From NCBI GenBank assembly GCA_900539695.1, contig UQDG01000004.1:1-64000 (forward strand): a DNA stretch of 64,000 nt, in the 5' to 3' direction. The notes beneath the pieces are model-generated. The model was not told where the DNA came from, searched no databases, and saw only the letters and a list, made by a program, of their open reading frames with translations. Of the stretch, positions 1 through 7,579 are shown in pieces. The translations under genes and the position numbers were made by a program. How positions within the stretch are numbered: the stretch's first letter is position 1; each line of letters opens with the position of its first letter. Source of the stretch: an uncultured Oscillospiraceae bacterium (GTDB lineage: Bacteria > Bacillota > Clostridia > Oscillospirales > Ruminococcaceae).

Positions 1-54
1 TGTTAGGCGCGCCGCCAGCGTTCGTCCTGAGCCAGGATCAAACTCTTTATAAAT
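1..54 (-). rRNA. 16S ribosomal RNA, 5' end only (partial)
   Basis: Read on the minus strand, the first 46 bases match the universal start of bacterial 16S rRNA, including AGAGTTTGATCCTGGCTCAG (the 27F primer site) followed by GACGAACGCTGGCGGCGCGC. The rest of the gene lies outside the window to the left. The exact mature 5' end is estimated from family convention. The variant after GGCGG is typical of clostridia. Two strong promoters lie upstream at 253-281 and 383-411. Confidence 0.95.
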
Positions 55-252
55 GGTATTTAATCGCCATTTAAAAGCGTTAAATCTCTGTAATCACTCA
101 GACACAATCGCTTGCGTCCTGTATGAATTACTTGTAAATTTGGAATTGATTATCGTGGGTTTCCAAACCCACGTTCAAGGTTCCACAAGTTTCAGTTTTG
201 TTCAATTTTCAAGGTCCTGCTATGCTGTCACTTGTTTCGTAACAGCTTGTAT
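55..252 (-). promoter_or_regulatory. rRNA operon leader with a stem-loop
   Basis: This is the untranslated stretch between the proximal rRNA promoter and the start of 16S, about 190 bases. It contains a perfect inverted repeat at 154-173 (arms CGTGGGTTT and AAACCCACG) that would form a hairpin in the leader RNA. Such hairpins in rRNA leaders often belong to antitermination or RNase III processing signals. I could not identify a clear boxA, so the role is inferred from position only. Confidence 0.55.
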
Positions 253-281
253 ATTATATCTCATAAAAGTTCTTTTGTCAA
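253..281 (-). promoter_or_regulatory. Proximal rRNA promoter
   Basis: On the minus strand there is a perfect -35 TTGACA (281-276), a 17-base spacer and a perfect -10 TATAAT (258-253). A-rich tracts directly upstream on the transcribed side (about 282-305) resemble an UP element. This is a consensus housekeeping-sigma promoter as expected for an rRNA operon. Confidence 0.9.
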
Positions 282-382
282 GAACTTTTTTCGATATTTT
301 TTGAAGCCTTTCGGCTTCAAAATCGCCATACAAGCCGTAGTTACAAGCTTTAGCGGCTGTCCCCTCGCGAGACAGCTTGATT

Positions 383-411
383 ATTATAGCAAGGAGTATG
401 ACCTTTGTCAA
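383..411 (-). promoter_or_regulatory. Distal rRNA promoter
   Basis: A second perfect TTGACA (411-406), 17-base spacer and TATAAT (388-383) lies 130 bases upstream of the proximal promoter. The sequence around both -35 boxes is duplicated (TTGTCAAG, one variable base, then ACTTTTTTCG on the plus strand), which suggests the tandem promoters arose by local duplication. Confidence 0.88.
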
Positions 412-557
412 GCACTTTTTTCGGTTTTTTTGACAAAGTTTTTATTGCACTTTTGGGCAAGGTGTATATTGTGGTGTTGTGCAAATGCGGCACCAAGTGT
501 AGGGGTAAGAGGTGGAAACACACGGCCTCTCCCTTCTCGCAGAAGGGGCTGCTGGGC

Positions 558-577
558 AATTGTGTGCTGGATAACAA
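558..577 (-). repeat. Isolated copy of the 20-bp replication-type repeat
   Basis: The minus strand reads TTGTTATCCAGCACACAATT. This matches the repeat family that forms the array at 2748-4139, about 2.2 kb away. It sits in inverted orientation between the rRNA promoters and the cupin gene. Confidence 0.7.
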
Positions 578-582
578 CTTCC

Positions 583-1026
583 TTATTTAGTATAGAACTC
601 CCCTGCAGCAGGGCAAAGGTTTACGACTTCTTCTCGTTCGCAGATTCGATAGTGGTCGTAGGTGAACTCTGGCACCGTGACACAAGATACAAGGGTCGCC
701 TCATCCGCTGGGGAAAGGTGTTTCGCTCCGAAGATCGTACCAGCTTTCATCAGCACGCATGGCTCAGCGCCGTCTTCCAGCCCCAGCTTGTATTTTGTTA
801 GCTTGGCGTTGTCGATTTCCCACAGTTCCAGGGTGGAGCCGGCGTGGAAGAACCAATACTCGTCTGCATCCAGCGTGTGGAACTGCGAGGCTTCGCCCTG
901 ACCCAGTTCATAGTAGATCACACCATGCGCGGGTCGCTCCTTGGCGCGTTCGCCATCGCGGTACAGTTCGCGGAACGCGCCGCCCTCCACATGAGGCGTC
1001 AAATTAAAGCGCTTTACAAAATCCAT
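583..1026 (-). CDS. Cupin superfamily protein (DUF985/cupin_5)
   Basis: This is a 147-residue single-domain cupin. Residues near the start (GGAFRELYR) and the core SQFHTLDADEYWFFHAGS match the cupin_5 (DUF985) family, small beta-barrel proteins of unknown substrate that are often annotated as putative sugar or small-molecule binders. There is no signal peptide or membrane segment, so it is probably cytoplasmic. An AGAGGAAG ribosome site precedes the ATG. The gene is isolated: the rRNA promoter region lies downstream and an integrase remnant upstream. The family call is firm and the function is unknown. Confidence 0.85.
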   Translation of the reverse strand: MDFVKRFNLTPHVEGGAFRELYRDGERAKERPAHGVIYYELGQGEASQFHTLDADEYWFFHAGSTLELWEIDNAKLTKYKLGLEDGAEPCVLMKAGTIFGAKHLSPADEATLVSCVTVPEFTYDHYRICEREEVVNLCPAAGEFYTK

Positions 1027-1045
1027 ATTTCTTCCTCTTTTCTTA

Positions 1046-1441
1046 TTAGAACATACTTCGAGTATAGCATTTTGTCACCGGAAAGACAAGCCGCGCTATC
1101 AGCTCTTGTTCCATGCACCAGTTGAAGAACACCTTCATGTTCCGCATATAGTTGTTGATGGTCGTGGGCGATATTTTCTTTGCGTAATCTGAGCGATTCT
1201 CTGGGTTATTGGAGTTTGCAGGCGCATCTATCGCACAGACCGTGTACTTGCCACGCTTTTGCAGATAGTCAATATAGCTTTCTATATGTACACGTTTAAC
1301 TTCTTCCGTCCGCTCAATTTCACGCACACTCAGGAATTGCCCGAACAACCGCAGCGTCTGCTCATAGCTTCCCATCGTTTTTGCGGCCAGGCCTTTGCGC
1401 TCACAAGCGGCCATAAAAGCCTCAACATCGTATTGAACCAT
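1046..1441 (-). pseudogene. Tyrosine recombinase remnant (N-terminal core-binding domain only)
   Basis: The 131 residues from the MVQYDVEAF start resemble the N-terminal SAM-like core-binding domain of phage-type integrases (MGSYEQTLRLFGQFL; ISPTTINNYMRNMKVFFNWC). The protein stops soon after this domain, and the catalytic domain with the R, HxxR and Y residues is missing. A consensus AGGAGGT ribosome site precedes the chosen ATG at 1441; an upstream in-frame ATG lacks one. It is best read as a truncated integrase left by a former mobile element. A stand-alone DNA-binding protein is possible but less likely. Confidence 0.7.
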
Positions 1442-1636
1442 AAAAAATAAAACCTCCTGTATCATCGCGGTCCAGGACCCAATGAATACAGGAAGTTTAT
1501 CGGTGTAAACACAAATTATTTATAGGCTTATTTCATAATTTCACATTTTTTATAGCGATGAATCCGCGAGTTTATCGGTTTGCAGCGTCCGCCACAAAAT
1601 GCCGGTTTTGCGGATAGTGGCGGGGTTTATGCGGCC

Positions 1637-2395
1637 TTATGCTCTCCGCTTTTTGTCCAGGCGGATCTTGTCGGCGATCATCGCGATGAACTCACTATTC
1701 GTGGGTTTGCCGCGGAGGTTGTGGATGGTGTAACCGAAGTAGCTGTTCAGAGTGTCCACATCGCCGCGGTCCCAGGCGACCTCGATGGCATGGCGGATAG
1801 CACGTTCGACGCGGCTGGCCGTGGTACCGTTGCGCTTGGCGATTTCAGGGTAGAGACGCTTGGTCACGGCGTTGATGTACTCGTGGTCGGCGGTGGTAAG
1901 CAGGATGGCATCCCGCAGGAACTGGTAGCCCTTGATGTGGGCCGGCACGCCGATCTGGTGCAGGATCTCGGTGACGGTAAGCTCATCGGAATCCAGCGAG
2001 ACCGGCTGCGGGCGGCTGGCACCGCCGGCGGCACGCAGTACCCGGCTGACCAGCACGTTTTCATCGAACGGCTTCACGAAAAAGAACGAGAAACCGTTAT
2101 CTAAGAGGTCCTGCTCGACTTCCTCGCTCTGGAACGCGCCGGTGACAAAGAAGGTGGTATGTACGCCGCTACTGTTCTTTTCCTCGTAGCGCTGCTTGAC
2201 GGTGATGGCGTCCAGGTCCGGCATGAAGGCGTCCAGCAGGCATGCCTGGGGGTGGACGGCCAGCAGGGTCTCCAGGGCGGCGGTGCCGTTTTTGTCGCAC
2301 ACCATCACGGTCACGCCTTTGGCTTCCAGCGCTTCGCGGCAGACTTCCGTCACGATGTCGCTGGTATTGGTCATAACAAACTTGATCTTATCCAT
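1637..2395 (-). CDS. spo0A: Sporulation master regulator Spo0A, atypical receiver
   Basis: This 252-residue response regulator has an N-terminal receiver (about 1-120) and a C-terminal Spo0A DNA-binding domain (about 140-252), recognisable from [35 protein letters not shown] and [15 protein letters not shown]. In known Spo0A the receiver is phosphorylated by the phosphorelay or orphan kinases and the protein then binds 0A boxes to start sporulation. Asp55, Thr85 and Lys108 of the receiver are present. The acidic pair that binds Mg2+ near residue 10 (DD in Bacillus) is replaced by T-N, so phosphorylation may be altered. The start was chosen at MDKIKF because AGGAAAG precedes it. Its usual neighbour spoIVB lies 3.9 kb away, across a rep module. 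Confidence 0.93.
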   Translation of the reverse strand: MDKIKFVMTNTSDIVTEVCREALEAKGVTVMVCDKNGTAALETLLAVHPQACLLDAFMPDLDAITVKQRYEEKNSSGVHTTFFVTGAFQSEEVEQDLLDNGFSFFFVKPFDENVLVSRVLRAAGGASRPQPVSLDSDELTVTEILHQIGVPAHIKGYQFLRDAILLTTADHEYINAVTKRLYPEIAKRNGTTASRVERAIRHAIEVAWDRGDVDTLNSYFGYTIHNLRGKPTNSEFIAMIADKIRLDKKRRA

Positions 2396-2469
2396 CGTCA
2401 ACTTTCCTCCATACAATGAACAGGTGCCGCACGCTGTGGTGTTTGCCCGTCGTTCTCTTTACTGTGGAA

Positions 2470-2498
2470 ATTTTACCATATTTTTCCATTCATCGCAA
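2470..2498 (-). promoter_or_regulatory. Candidate sigma-A promoter of spo0A
   Basis: On the minus strand TTGCGA (2498-2493), a 17-base spacer and TAAAAT (2475-2470) lie about 75 bases upstream of the spo0A start codon. The spacing is ideal and the boxes are moderately good. Spo0A genes often carry both vegetative and sigma-H promoters; I could not support a sigma-H site. Confidence 0.5.
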
Positions 2499-2747
2499 GA
2501 GGTTTTTCCATTTTTTTCAGCGATTCCCGCTATTTTCGTTCGACACAATTCGTCATTTTCCTTAGATTTGCCGTCATTTTCTAAAAATACAGACATTTTT
2601 CGTCCCTGTTATTCACTCCCAGCAATTTTCCAGTTTTTCCAATTTTCCATGTTAGGCGGTTTTCTTGCTGGAAATTTTATGGTCCCGGCATTTTCCCGCT
2701 TTCCGCTGCGCCGATGCGTATTTCTACCTTTATATGATAGGGGCGTG
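2499..2747. other. T/C-rich intergenic stretch left of the repeat array
   Basis: I see no gene here. The plus strand is strongly T-rich with recurring TTTTCC and CATTTT words (for example near 2503, 2559 and 2640). A TTCGACA at 2539-2545 reads TGTCGAA on the minus strand and matches the 0A-box core; it could serve spo0A autoregulation, but a 7-mer match is weak evidence. A degenerate copy of the array repeat may begin near 2608 (TGTTATTCAC, then AGCAATTTT). Confidence 0.4.
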
Positions 2748-4139
2748 TTGTTATCGGCAGCACATTTTGCAGGAATGGTTGTTATCCACGGCATAATTTG
2801 CGGTGGGCGCGGCCCAGACTGCGGTGCAGAAAAGTACCCGCGAAAAAATTATAGAGCAGTTTTGTGGGGGTAGTTGGCGGGTTACTATCTTATAAAAAAT
2901 TTTTCTGCCTGTAATTTGCCTGTGGTTCCCGCAAAAAAAATATAAATTGTGCGGCCGATAACAACTGGCCTGGCTTTTGCTTACTATTGTTATTCACGGC
3001 ACAGTTTACCGGTGAGGGCGTGGCCGATTGAGAGATTTTGAGGTTGTTATCGGCGGCACAATTTATGGTTTCTTATGATTTCGCTTGCGGGTCACTTTCA
3101 AATTCAAACGACTGGTGGGCGGCCCAGGCGGGTATTGTTATTCGCGGCACAATTCGGCGGGGCTGGGTTTAGGCATATACCCCGGCTGGGTTGTTATTCA
3201 GCGCACATTTTCCTTTTTGAGGGGTGAGTCTGGCCCGGGCTTTGGGGCTGTGTGGCCTGTTGGAATCGTCCGCACATTTTCCTGCAGTCAGCAGCTCCCA
3301 AGGCGAAAGGCAACTGTTGTTATTGGCGGCACAATTCCCAGGGCAGCCTTTTCCGCACAGGGTTGTTATTGACAACACAATTGGGTGTGCAACAGGCTGC
3401 GGCGGCCCCGTTGGCTGGGGTTGTTATTCGCTACACATTTTAAAGTAGGGCGTGCCAGCAGGCTATTTTCCGGGATTTTGCACGCAGGATTGTTATTCAG
3501 CGCACATTTTCTCATTGCCGATGTGCCCGTATTTATCGCAATACCGCTGATTTTTTGTTTTCTATCAGCAGTTGTTATTGTTTGCACATTTTTACGGTTT
3601 ACCGCCGCTTTCCCCGCGTATCCACCACAGCAGACAAAGAAAATGCTGGGTTGTTATCCACAGCACAATTCTATGTACAGCGTTTTTCATTCGGTTTCCA
3701 AATTGCGTATCCGCCAACAGCCCAGGCAAATACAACTTGGCCAGCAAAATCCTCTCCGCGCCCCCTCAAAAAAATTCTCATCCTCCCCGTTGTTATCCAG
3801 CGCACATTTCCAAAATCTTAAAAATCCTTTCCACTTTTCTCCGCCAACTATCGCACAGCAAAAATATTTTTTACGACAATTTATGCTGTGAATAACAACC
3901 GTGGTCCCCTGTTGTTATCCGCGGCACAATTCCAAATTGCCTGTCTGCCCTCCGCAAAATCTTTCGCCGCCCCGAGTGATTGTTATTCAGCGCACATTTT
4001 GCCGCATAGCCCCCATTTTGTGCCCAAGTAGGGTTGTTATTCCCCGCATATTGTTGTTCCGGGCACAGATCTGTAGTTATTCTCAGCACAATGCACTTGT
4101 TATTCCGCGCACATTTCGGTTGTTATCGGCAGCACAGCT
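2748..4139. repeat. Array of about 22 copies of a 20-bp iteron/DnaA-box-like repeat
   Basis: The consensus is TTGTTATYSRCRSCACAWTT. Clear plus-strand copies start at 2748, 2779, 2987, 3044, 3135, 3191, 3317, 3363, 3421, 3490, 3572, 3651, 3790, 3912, 3980, 4034, 4074, 4097 and 4120. Inverted copies lie at 2945-2964 and 3878-3898. Degenerate copies lie near 3261 and at 4051. Spacing is irregular (31-208 bases) until the last four. Internal 9-mers approach the DnaA box TTATNCACA: exact at 3654 (TTATCCACA) and in the inverted copy at 3878 (TTATTCACA), one mismatch in the copies at 2779 and 2987. The DNA between copies is not conserved, unlike a CRISPR with uniform spacers. The next gene encodes a replication initiator, so the array is most plausibly an iteron-type origin. 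Confidence 0.85.
4051..4139 (+). repeat. Four tandem iterons phased at 23 bp
   Basis: Copies start at 4051, 4074, 4097 and 4120, each exactly 23 bases apart (about two helical turns), all in the same orientation. The first is degenerate (TTGTTGTTCCGGGCACAGAT) and the last three are good. Close, in-phase packing next to AT-rich DNA is the hallmark of the core iterons in Rep_3-type plasmid origins, where initiator binding melts the adjacent DNA. Confidence 0.75.
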
Positions 4140-4239
4140 TTACCTTATATCTAAATAAAAAACTAAAAGCATAAAGAGATAAGACCGACGGATACAGGAT
4201 TTTTGCGGAAAAATCAAAATGTGCTGACTATTACAATAA
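4140..4239. other. AT-rich segment, candidate DNA-unwinding element
   Basis: About 100 AT-rich bases (runs such as ATCTAAATAAAAAACTAAAA) lie between the phased iterons and the rep promoter. This is the expected position of the unwinding element in an iteron origin. The role is inferred from composition and position only. Confidence 0.45.
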
Positions 4240-4268
4240 TTGACGAATGAAGCACAATCTGCTATTAT
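4240..4268 (+). promoter_or_regulatory. Promoter of the replication initiator gene
   Basis: TTGACG (4240-4245), a 17-base spacer and TATTAT (4263-4268) form a good housekeeping promoter about 80 bases upstream of the rep start codon and 100 bases downstream of the last iteron. That layout would let the initiator repress its own gene through the iterons. Confidence 0.75.
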
Positions 4269-4351
4269 TAGCATTACCGTCGTAGGCTGTGCGCCAAAAC
4301 ACCCATTTGGGCACAGCCAAACATAGCTGCGGGAAAAACAGAGGTAACACT

Positions 4352-6256
4352 ATGGCACCCAAAAAACAGCCAAACGCCCCACGGACCAATGACGAGGCTC
4401 TGACCCCGGTTGCTACCTACAGCGCCCGGGGCAACCAGACCATTGTGCGCAAATCCAACGACCTGATCCAGAATGCCATGTACAGCCTGACGCTGAGCCA
4501 ACAAAAGCTGATGCTGCACATTTTCGCTATGATCAAGCCGTCGGATACCGAGCTGCCGCGGTATGAGATGTCGATTTACGAATTCCTGAAACTTTGCGGT
4601 GTGGACCCGCACAATGGCTCGATGTACAAACAGGTCAAGAAAAACATCGAGGATATCGCCAACGCCAAGGTGCAGTGGATCCGTTTGGCCGGTACGCAAA
4701 AAATCACGATGTTCCGCTGGTTGAGCAGCGCCACCATCGATGAGGGCACCGGCAAGATCGTGCTGACGCTGGACCAATCCTTAAAACCCCACCTGATTCA
4801 GCTCAAAGAGTTCTACACGACAATGAACATCACCTACACATTGCCGATGAAGAGCCAGTACAGCATCAAGATCTACGAGCTGTGCAAGAGCTACCAGAAC
4901 CTCTACCTCGAAAAGAAGAAAAAAGGCGAGCCGCTGGTGTGGAGCATCGAGACGCTGAAAAAGCAGGTGGACTGCAACGCGTCCAACTGGGCCCACGTGC
5001 GCCGCACCGTGCTGGACAAAGCCAAAAGTGAGATCAACGGCAAGACCGACATCCTCTTCGACTATGCCGTATACGAAAAAGACCGTCAGCGCGTCATCGC
5101 CATCTCGGTCACCATCGAGCCGGTGGATAAGCAGGTGGCCGATCAGAAACTAAACGAGATCACCAAACTGCGCAGCAAGCGTCTGCGCAAAAAGACGACC
5201 GCCCTGGAAGTGGCTGAGACAGGCACTTTGGACGATGATCCGAACATTCTGACCCTGGACTATGTCTCGGTGCCCGAGACGACCATCCCCTACTCCTACG
5301 GAGCCACACCCGACCTGATGGCCCAGGAGCTGGGTGTGAAGGCCGAGCTGGATAAGCTGGCCCTGGTGCTGGCCCCCGAGGAGCTGGACGCCGTACATGT
5401 CATTATCGACGCGATGGTGCGGATGGCCGGCGCCCCCAGCGACAAGATGATCGACGGCGGCAACGCGGTGTTTTTCCAGACCGTGAACAATGTCATCGAC
5501 AACTGCAAGGGCCTGCGCCGCTGGTTTGAGGGCGTGGCCAGCCGTTACGCGGCCAAGGTCATTCCCACGGCCCGCACCAAGCGTGCCCCCATGCCCTACC
5601 TGTACAAGTCCATCATGAACGACCTAGAAGATTACCGCCTATACGTGGCGGGCATCGGGGTCGAAGAACTGCGGGATGAGGACGCCGAGCCGACCGAGAA
5701 CCAGGCTCCGCCGGTGCCCGACCTGCTGGAGGCGGATTTCGTTGAGGCCGAGCCCGATGCTGCTCCCGCCCAGCTGACGTCTGAGGACGCCGCCACAAAA
5801 AAGGCGATGATCGCCGCGCTGGAAAAATTCAGCGATTACGAGAACCTGAAAGCCCGCCTTTCCGGCGGCCAGCAGGAAGCGCTGGAGGACATCGTGCAGA
5901 TGACCGCCTATTTCTGCCGCCGCAACGTCAAAGGCAAGGACGACGGCATGATCGAGGGCAAGGCCAACATGCAGTTTGTCGGCTCGCTGAACCGGGTTAT
6001 CGCCCGTTACGGCGACCTTTCACCGCTGTTTGAGGCGCTGGCCGTGACGATGGACTACGACACCTACTGGAAAGAGCTGATGAAAAATCCCCGGATCAAG
6101 AACCCCAAACTGGTGTTCCAGACCGAGATCGAGAAGGCTTTGCTGATGCCCGCCGCCGTGCTGGGCGAGTTCCGCGCCCGCCGCGGCCAGGACCCCCTGG
6201 GCGCACCGGTGCGGGATAAAGAGGTGGATTGGCTGAAGGCGTTTGAGGAAGTGTAA
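4352..6256 (+). CDS. Rep_3-family replication initiator with a long duplicated C-terminal region
   Basis: The protein has 634 residues. Residues 30-260 match the RepB/RepE-type Rep_3 initiators, with two winged-helix units (VRKSNDLIQNAMYSLTLSQQ at the start of the first; SIKIYELCKSYQ and VDCNASNWAHVRRTVLDKAK in the second). Such proteins bind iterons and open plasmid origins. Typical members are 230-350 residues. Here about 370 extra residues follow a basic linker (KLRSKRLRKK). This extension holds two related segments (about 335-428 and 500-597, sharing a G/D-x-MI-D/E-G motif) separated by an acidic, proline-rich linker (445-475). The start was set at 4352 because GAGGTAA precedes it. The iteron array lies directly upstream. 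Family assignment is good; whether it drives chromosomal, plasmid-derived or no replication is unknown. Confidence 0.82.
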   Translation: MAPKKQPNAPRTNDEALTPVATYSARGNQTIVRKSNDLIQNAMYSLTLSQQKLMLHIFAMIKPSDTELPRYEMSIYEFLKLCGVDPHNGSMYKQVKKNIEDIANAKVQWIRLAGTQKITMFRWLSSATIDEGTGKIVLTLDQSLKPHLIQLKEFYTTMNITYTLPMKSQYSIKIYELCKSYQNLYLEKKKKGEPLVWSIETLKKQVDCNASNWAHVRRTVLDKAKSEINGKTDILFDYAVYEKDRQRVIAISVTIEPVDKQVADQKLNEITKLRSKRLRKKTTALEVAETGTLDDDPNILTLDYVSVPETTIPYSYGATPDLMAQELGVKAELDKLALVLAPEELDAVHVIIDAMVRMAGAPSDKMIDGGNAVFFQTVNNVIDNCKGLRRWFEGVASRYAAKVIPTARTKRAPMPYLYKSIMNDLEDYRLYVAGIGVEELRDEDAEPTENQAPPVPDLLEADFVEAEPDAAPAQLTSEDAATKKAMIAALEKFSDYENLKARLSGGQQEALEDIVQMTAYFCRRNVKGKDDGMIEGKANMQFVGSLNRVIARYGDLSPLFEALAVTMDYDTYWKELMKNPRIKNPKLVFQTEIEKALLMPAAVLGEFRARRGQDPLGAPVRDKEVDWLKAFEEV

Positions 6257-6258
6257 GA

Positions 6259-7323
6259 TCACTGATTATACGTTTCTGCCATTTTTAACATCGTATCAGC
6301 AAAAATTCCGTATCCTTTTGCGGGTGTGCCCACCAGCACATGGGTAACAGCGCCCACCAGCTTTCCGTCTTGCACCAGCGGCGAACCGCTCATCCCCTGC
6401 ACGATACCGCCGGTGACGGAAAGCAGAGCCGGGTCGGTGATGCGCAGGGTCAGGTCGCGATTGGCATCCTGCCCGCCGCTGCCCACCCGCTCAATGCGCA
6501 CGGTGTAGTGTTGGGCGGTGCGGCCCGAGAGGGTCGTCCACAGCTCGGCATCGCCGGTGTGTACCTCGCCCGGCGCGGCGATGGGCAGCATCGTCCCGAC
6601 ATTTTGTGCCGGGGCGGTCCAGCGGCCATACAGGCCGGTGGCATCGTTGCCCGTCACGATGCCGAGAATGTCCGATAAAAATTCCCCGCGCAGTTCCCCG
6701 GCTGTGCCGGGTGAGGCGCTGCGCACACCGGTGACAGTGACCGGCACGATCTCGCCGGAGAGCAGCGTAAAATCCGCCCCGGTGTCCACATCGGAGATCG
6801 GGTGTCCCAGCCCCGCAAAGGTGCCCGCCACCGGGTCCACAAAAGTCAGTGTACCGATCCCGGCGCTGGAATCCCGCACCCACAGCCCGGCTTTGTACAC
6901 CCCCGAGGCATCCGCCCAGGGAGTGAGCTGGGCCGTGTACTCATGCCCGCCGCGGCGGTAGAGGATCGTGACCGCGCTCCCCTGCCCTGTCTGCAGAGCG
7001 GCGGATAAGTCGTCGTTGCTGTGCACGGGGCGGCCCGCTGCCGAGATGATGAGGTCTCCCAGCCGCAGGCCGGCTTCTTTGCCGGGATTTTCCCGGCCAG
7101 ACGTGGAATACCGATCCGCAAAAGCCACCACCAGCGCACCGTCAGAGAACATTTTTACCCCAAAAGGCGTGCCGCAGACCGCTACGCTGCGGGGGCCTGC
7201 GGCAGCGGCTGGTTCGATCTGGACAGCCGGATGCGCCTGGCAAAGCAGCAGCACAATTGCCAACAGCAGCGCCGCCAGCCCCGCCGCGCCAAAGCGCTGC
7301 CGACAAAATTTCCGAGAATTCAC
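6259..7323 (-). CDS. spoIVB: SpoIVB serine peptidase (sporulation signalling)
   Basis: This is a 354-residue protein with one N-terminal membrane anchor (about 12-30), a PDZ domain (about 45-135) and an S55 peptidase domain. The catalytic triad can be read as His174 (GLGHPISD), Asp297 (RITDP) and Ser312 (QGMSGSPL). The Asp-Ser spacing of 15 equals that of the Bacillus enzyme. In sporulating bacteria SpoIVB is secreted by the forespore into the intermembrane space and cleaves SpoIVFA, which triggers pro-sigma-K processing in the mother cell. The start is GTG at 7323. It is shorter than the Bacillus protein at its N-terminus. Its stop lies two bases beyond the convergent rep stop, so the two genes meet tail to tail. 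Confidence 0.93.
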   Translation of the reverse strand: MNSRKFCRQRFGAAGLAALLLAIVLLLCQAHPAVQIEPAAAAGPRSVAVCGTPFGVKMFSDGALVVAFADRYSTSGRENPGKEAGLRLGDLIISAAGRPVHSNDDLSAALQTGQGSAVTILYRRGGHEYTAQLTPWADASGVYKAGLWVRDSSAGIGTLTFVDPVAGTFAGLGHPISDVDTGADFTLLSGEIVPVTVTGVRSASPGTAGELRGEFLSDILGIVTGNDATGLYGRWTAPAQNVGTMLPIAAPGEVHTGDAELWTTLSGRTAQHYTVRIERVGSGGQDANRDLTLRITDPALLSVTGGIVQGMSGSPLVQDGKLVGAVTHVLVGTPAKGYGIFADTMLKMAETYNQ

Positions 7324-7392
7324 GGTCAGTGCCCCCTTTCCCGCTTAGTCTGTGCGGCGCGGAGGCGGATTATTTATACATTCGTCACCCAT

Positions 7393-7563
7393 ATGGGCGA
7401 GATCAACGACATCGGCGGCATCAGCCTGTCGCTGTTTCAGGGCATTGTGATAATCACCCTGCCGCTGTGGCCGCTGGCCGACTACTTCGATCTGGACGAG
7501 GACTACATAAAAAAGCCCTGCACTACTGGACAGAGTGCAGGGGGTGTGGACTTTAATCAATGA
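7393..7563 (+). pseudogene. Short open frame, possibly a decayed gene remnant
   Basis: A 56-codon frame begins MGEINDIGGISLSLFQGIVI and includes one hydrophobic stretch and an acidic tail (DYFDLDEDY). GC-rich third positions resemble those of real local genes, but there is no ribosome site and the tail runs into the hairpin and direct repeat at 7516-7561. I do not recognise it. It may be the end of a gene truncated by whatever lies between the direct repeats. Confidence 0.3.
7516..7561. repeat. Hairpin plus left direct repeat of a three-gene cassette
   Basis: CCCTGCACT (7516-7524) and AGTGCAGGG (7534-7542) form a 9-bp stem. The segment 7536-7561 ends in GTGGACTTTAATCAAT, which recurs exactly at 9407-9422 after the zeta-like gene, again preceded by a CCCCTGCA/TGCAGGGG hairpin. 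The two repeats bracket 1.86 kb. Confidence 0.65.
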
Positions 7564-7579
7564 AAGAAGTTGATGTTAC

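Noticed and set aside
232..801. A 189-codon plus-strand frame crossing the rRNA promoters and the cupin gene
   Set aside because: It overlaps the two perfect rRNA promoters and lies antisense to the cupin gene, and it has no recognisable domain.
1495..1579. Direct repeat GTTTATCGGT at 1495 and 1570 near the integrase remnant, as possible att sites
   Set aside because: Ten bases is too short to exclude chance, and nothing else defines an element boundary there.
2539..2545. A Spo0A binding box (TGTCGAA, minus strand) upstream of spo0A
   Set aside because: A single 7-mer without the flanking consensus is likely by chance in a region of this size, so it is mentioned in the intergenic entry but not called as a site.
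2748..4139. The repeat array could be a CRISPR array
   Set aside because: Repeats are only 20 bp, vary between copies, occur in both orientations, and spacing ranges from 17 to over 200 bases. No cas gene is near. A replication-type array fits better because a Rep_3 gene follows.
2748..4139. The array might be the main chromosomal oriC
   Set aside because: Not accepted as such. Housekeeping genes on both sides mostly read leftward, dnaA/dnaN/gyrB are not present, and only a few repeats match the DnaA box well. It is kept as a candidate secondary or plasmid-type origin.
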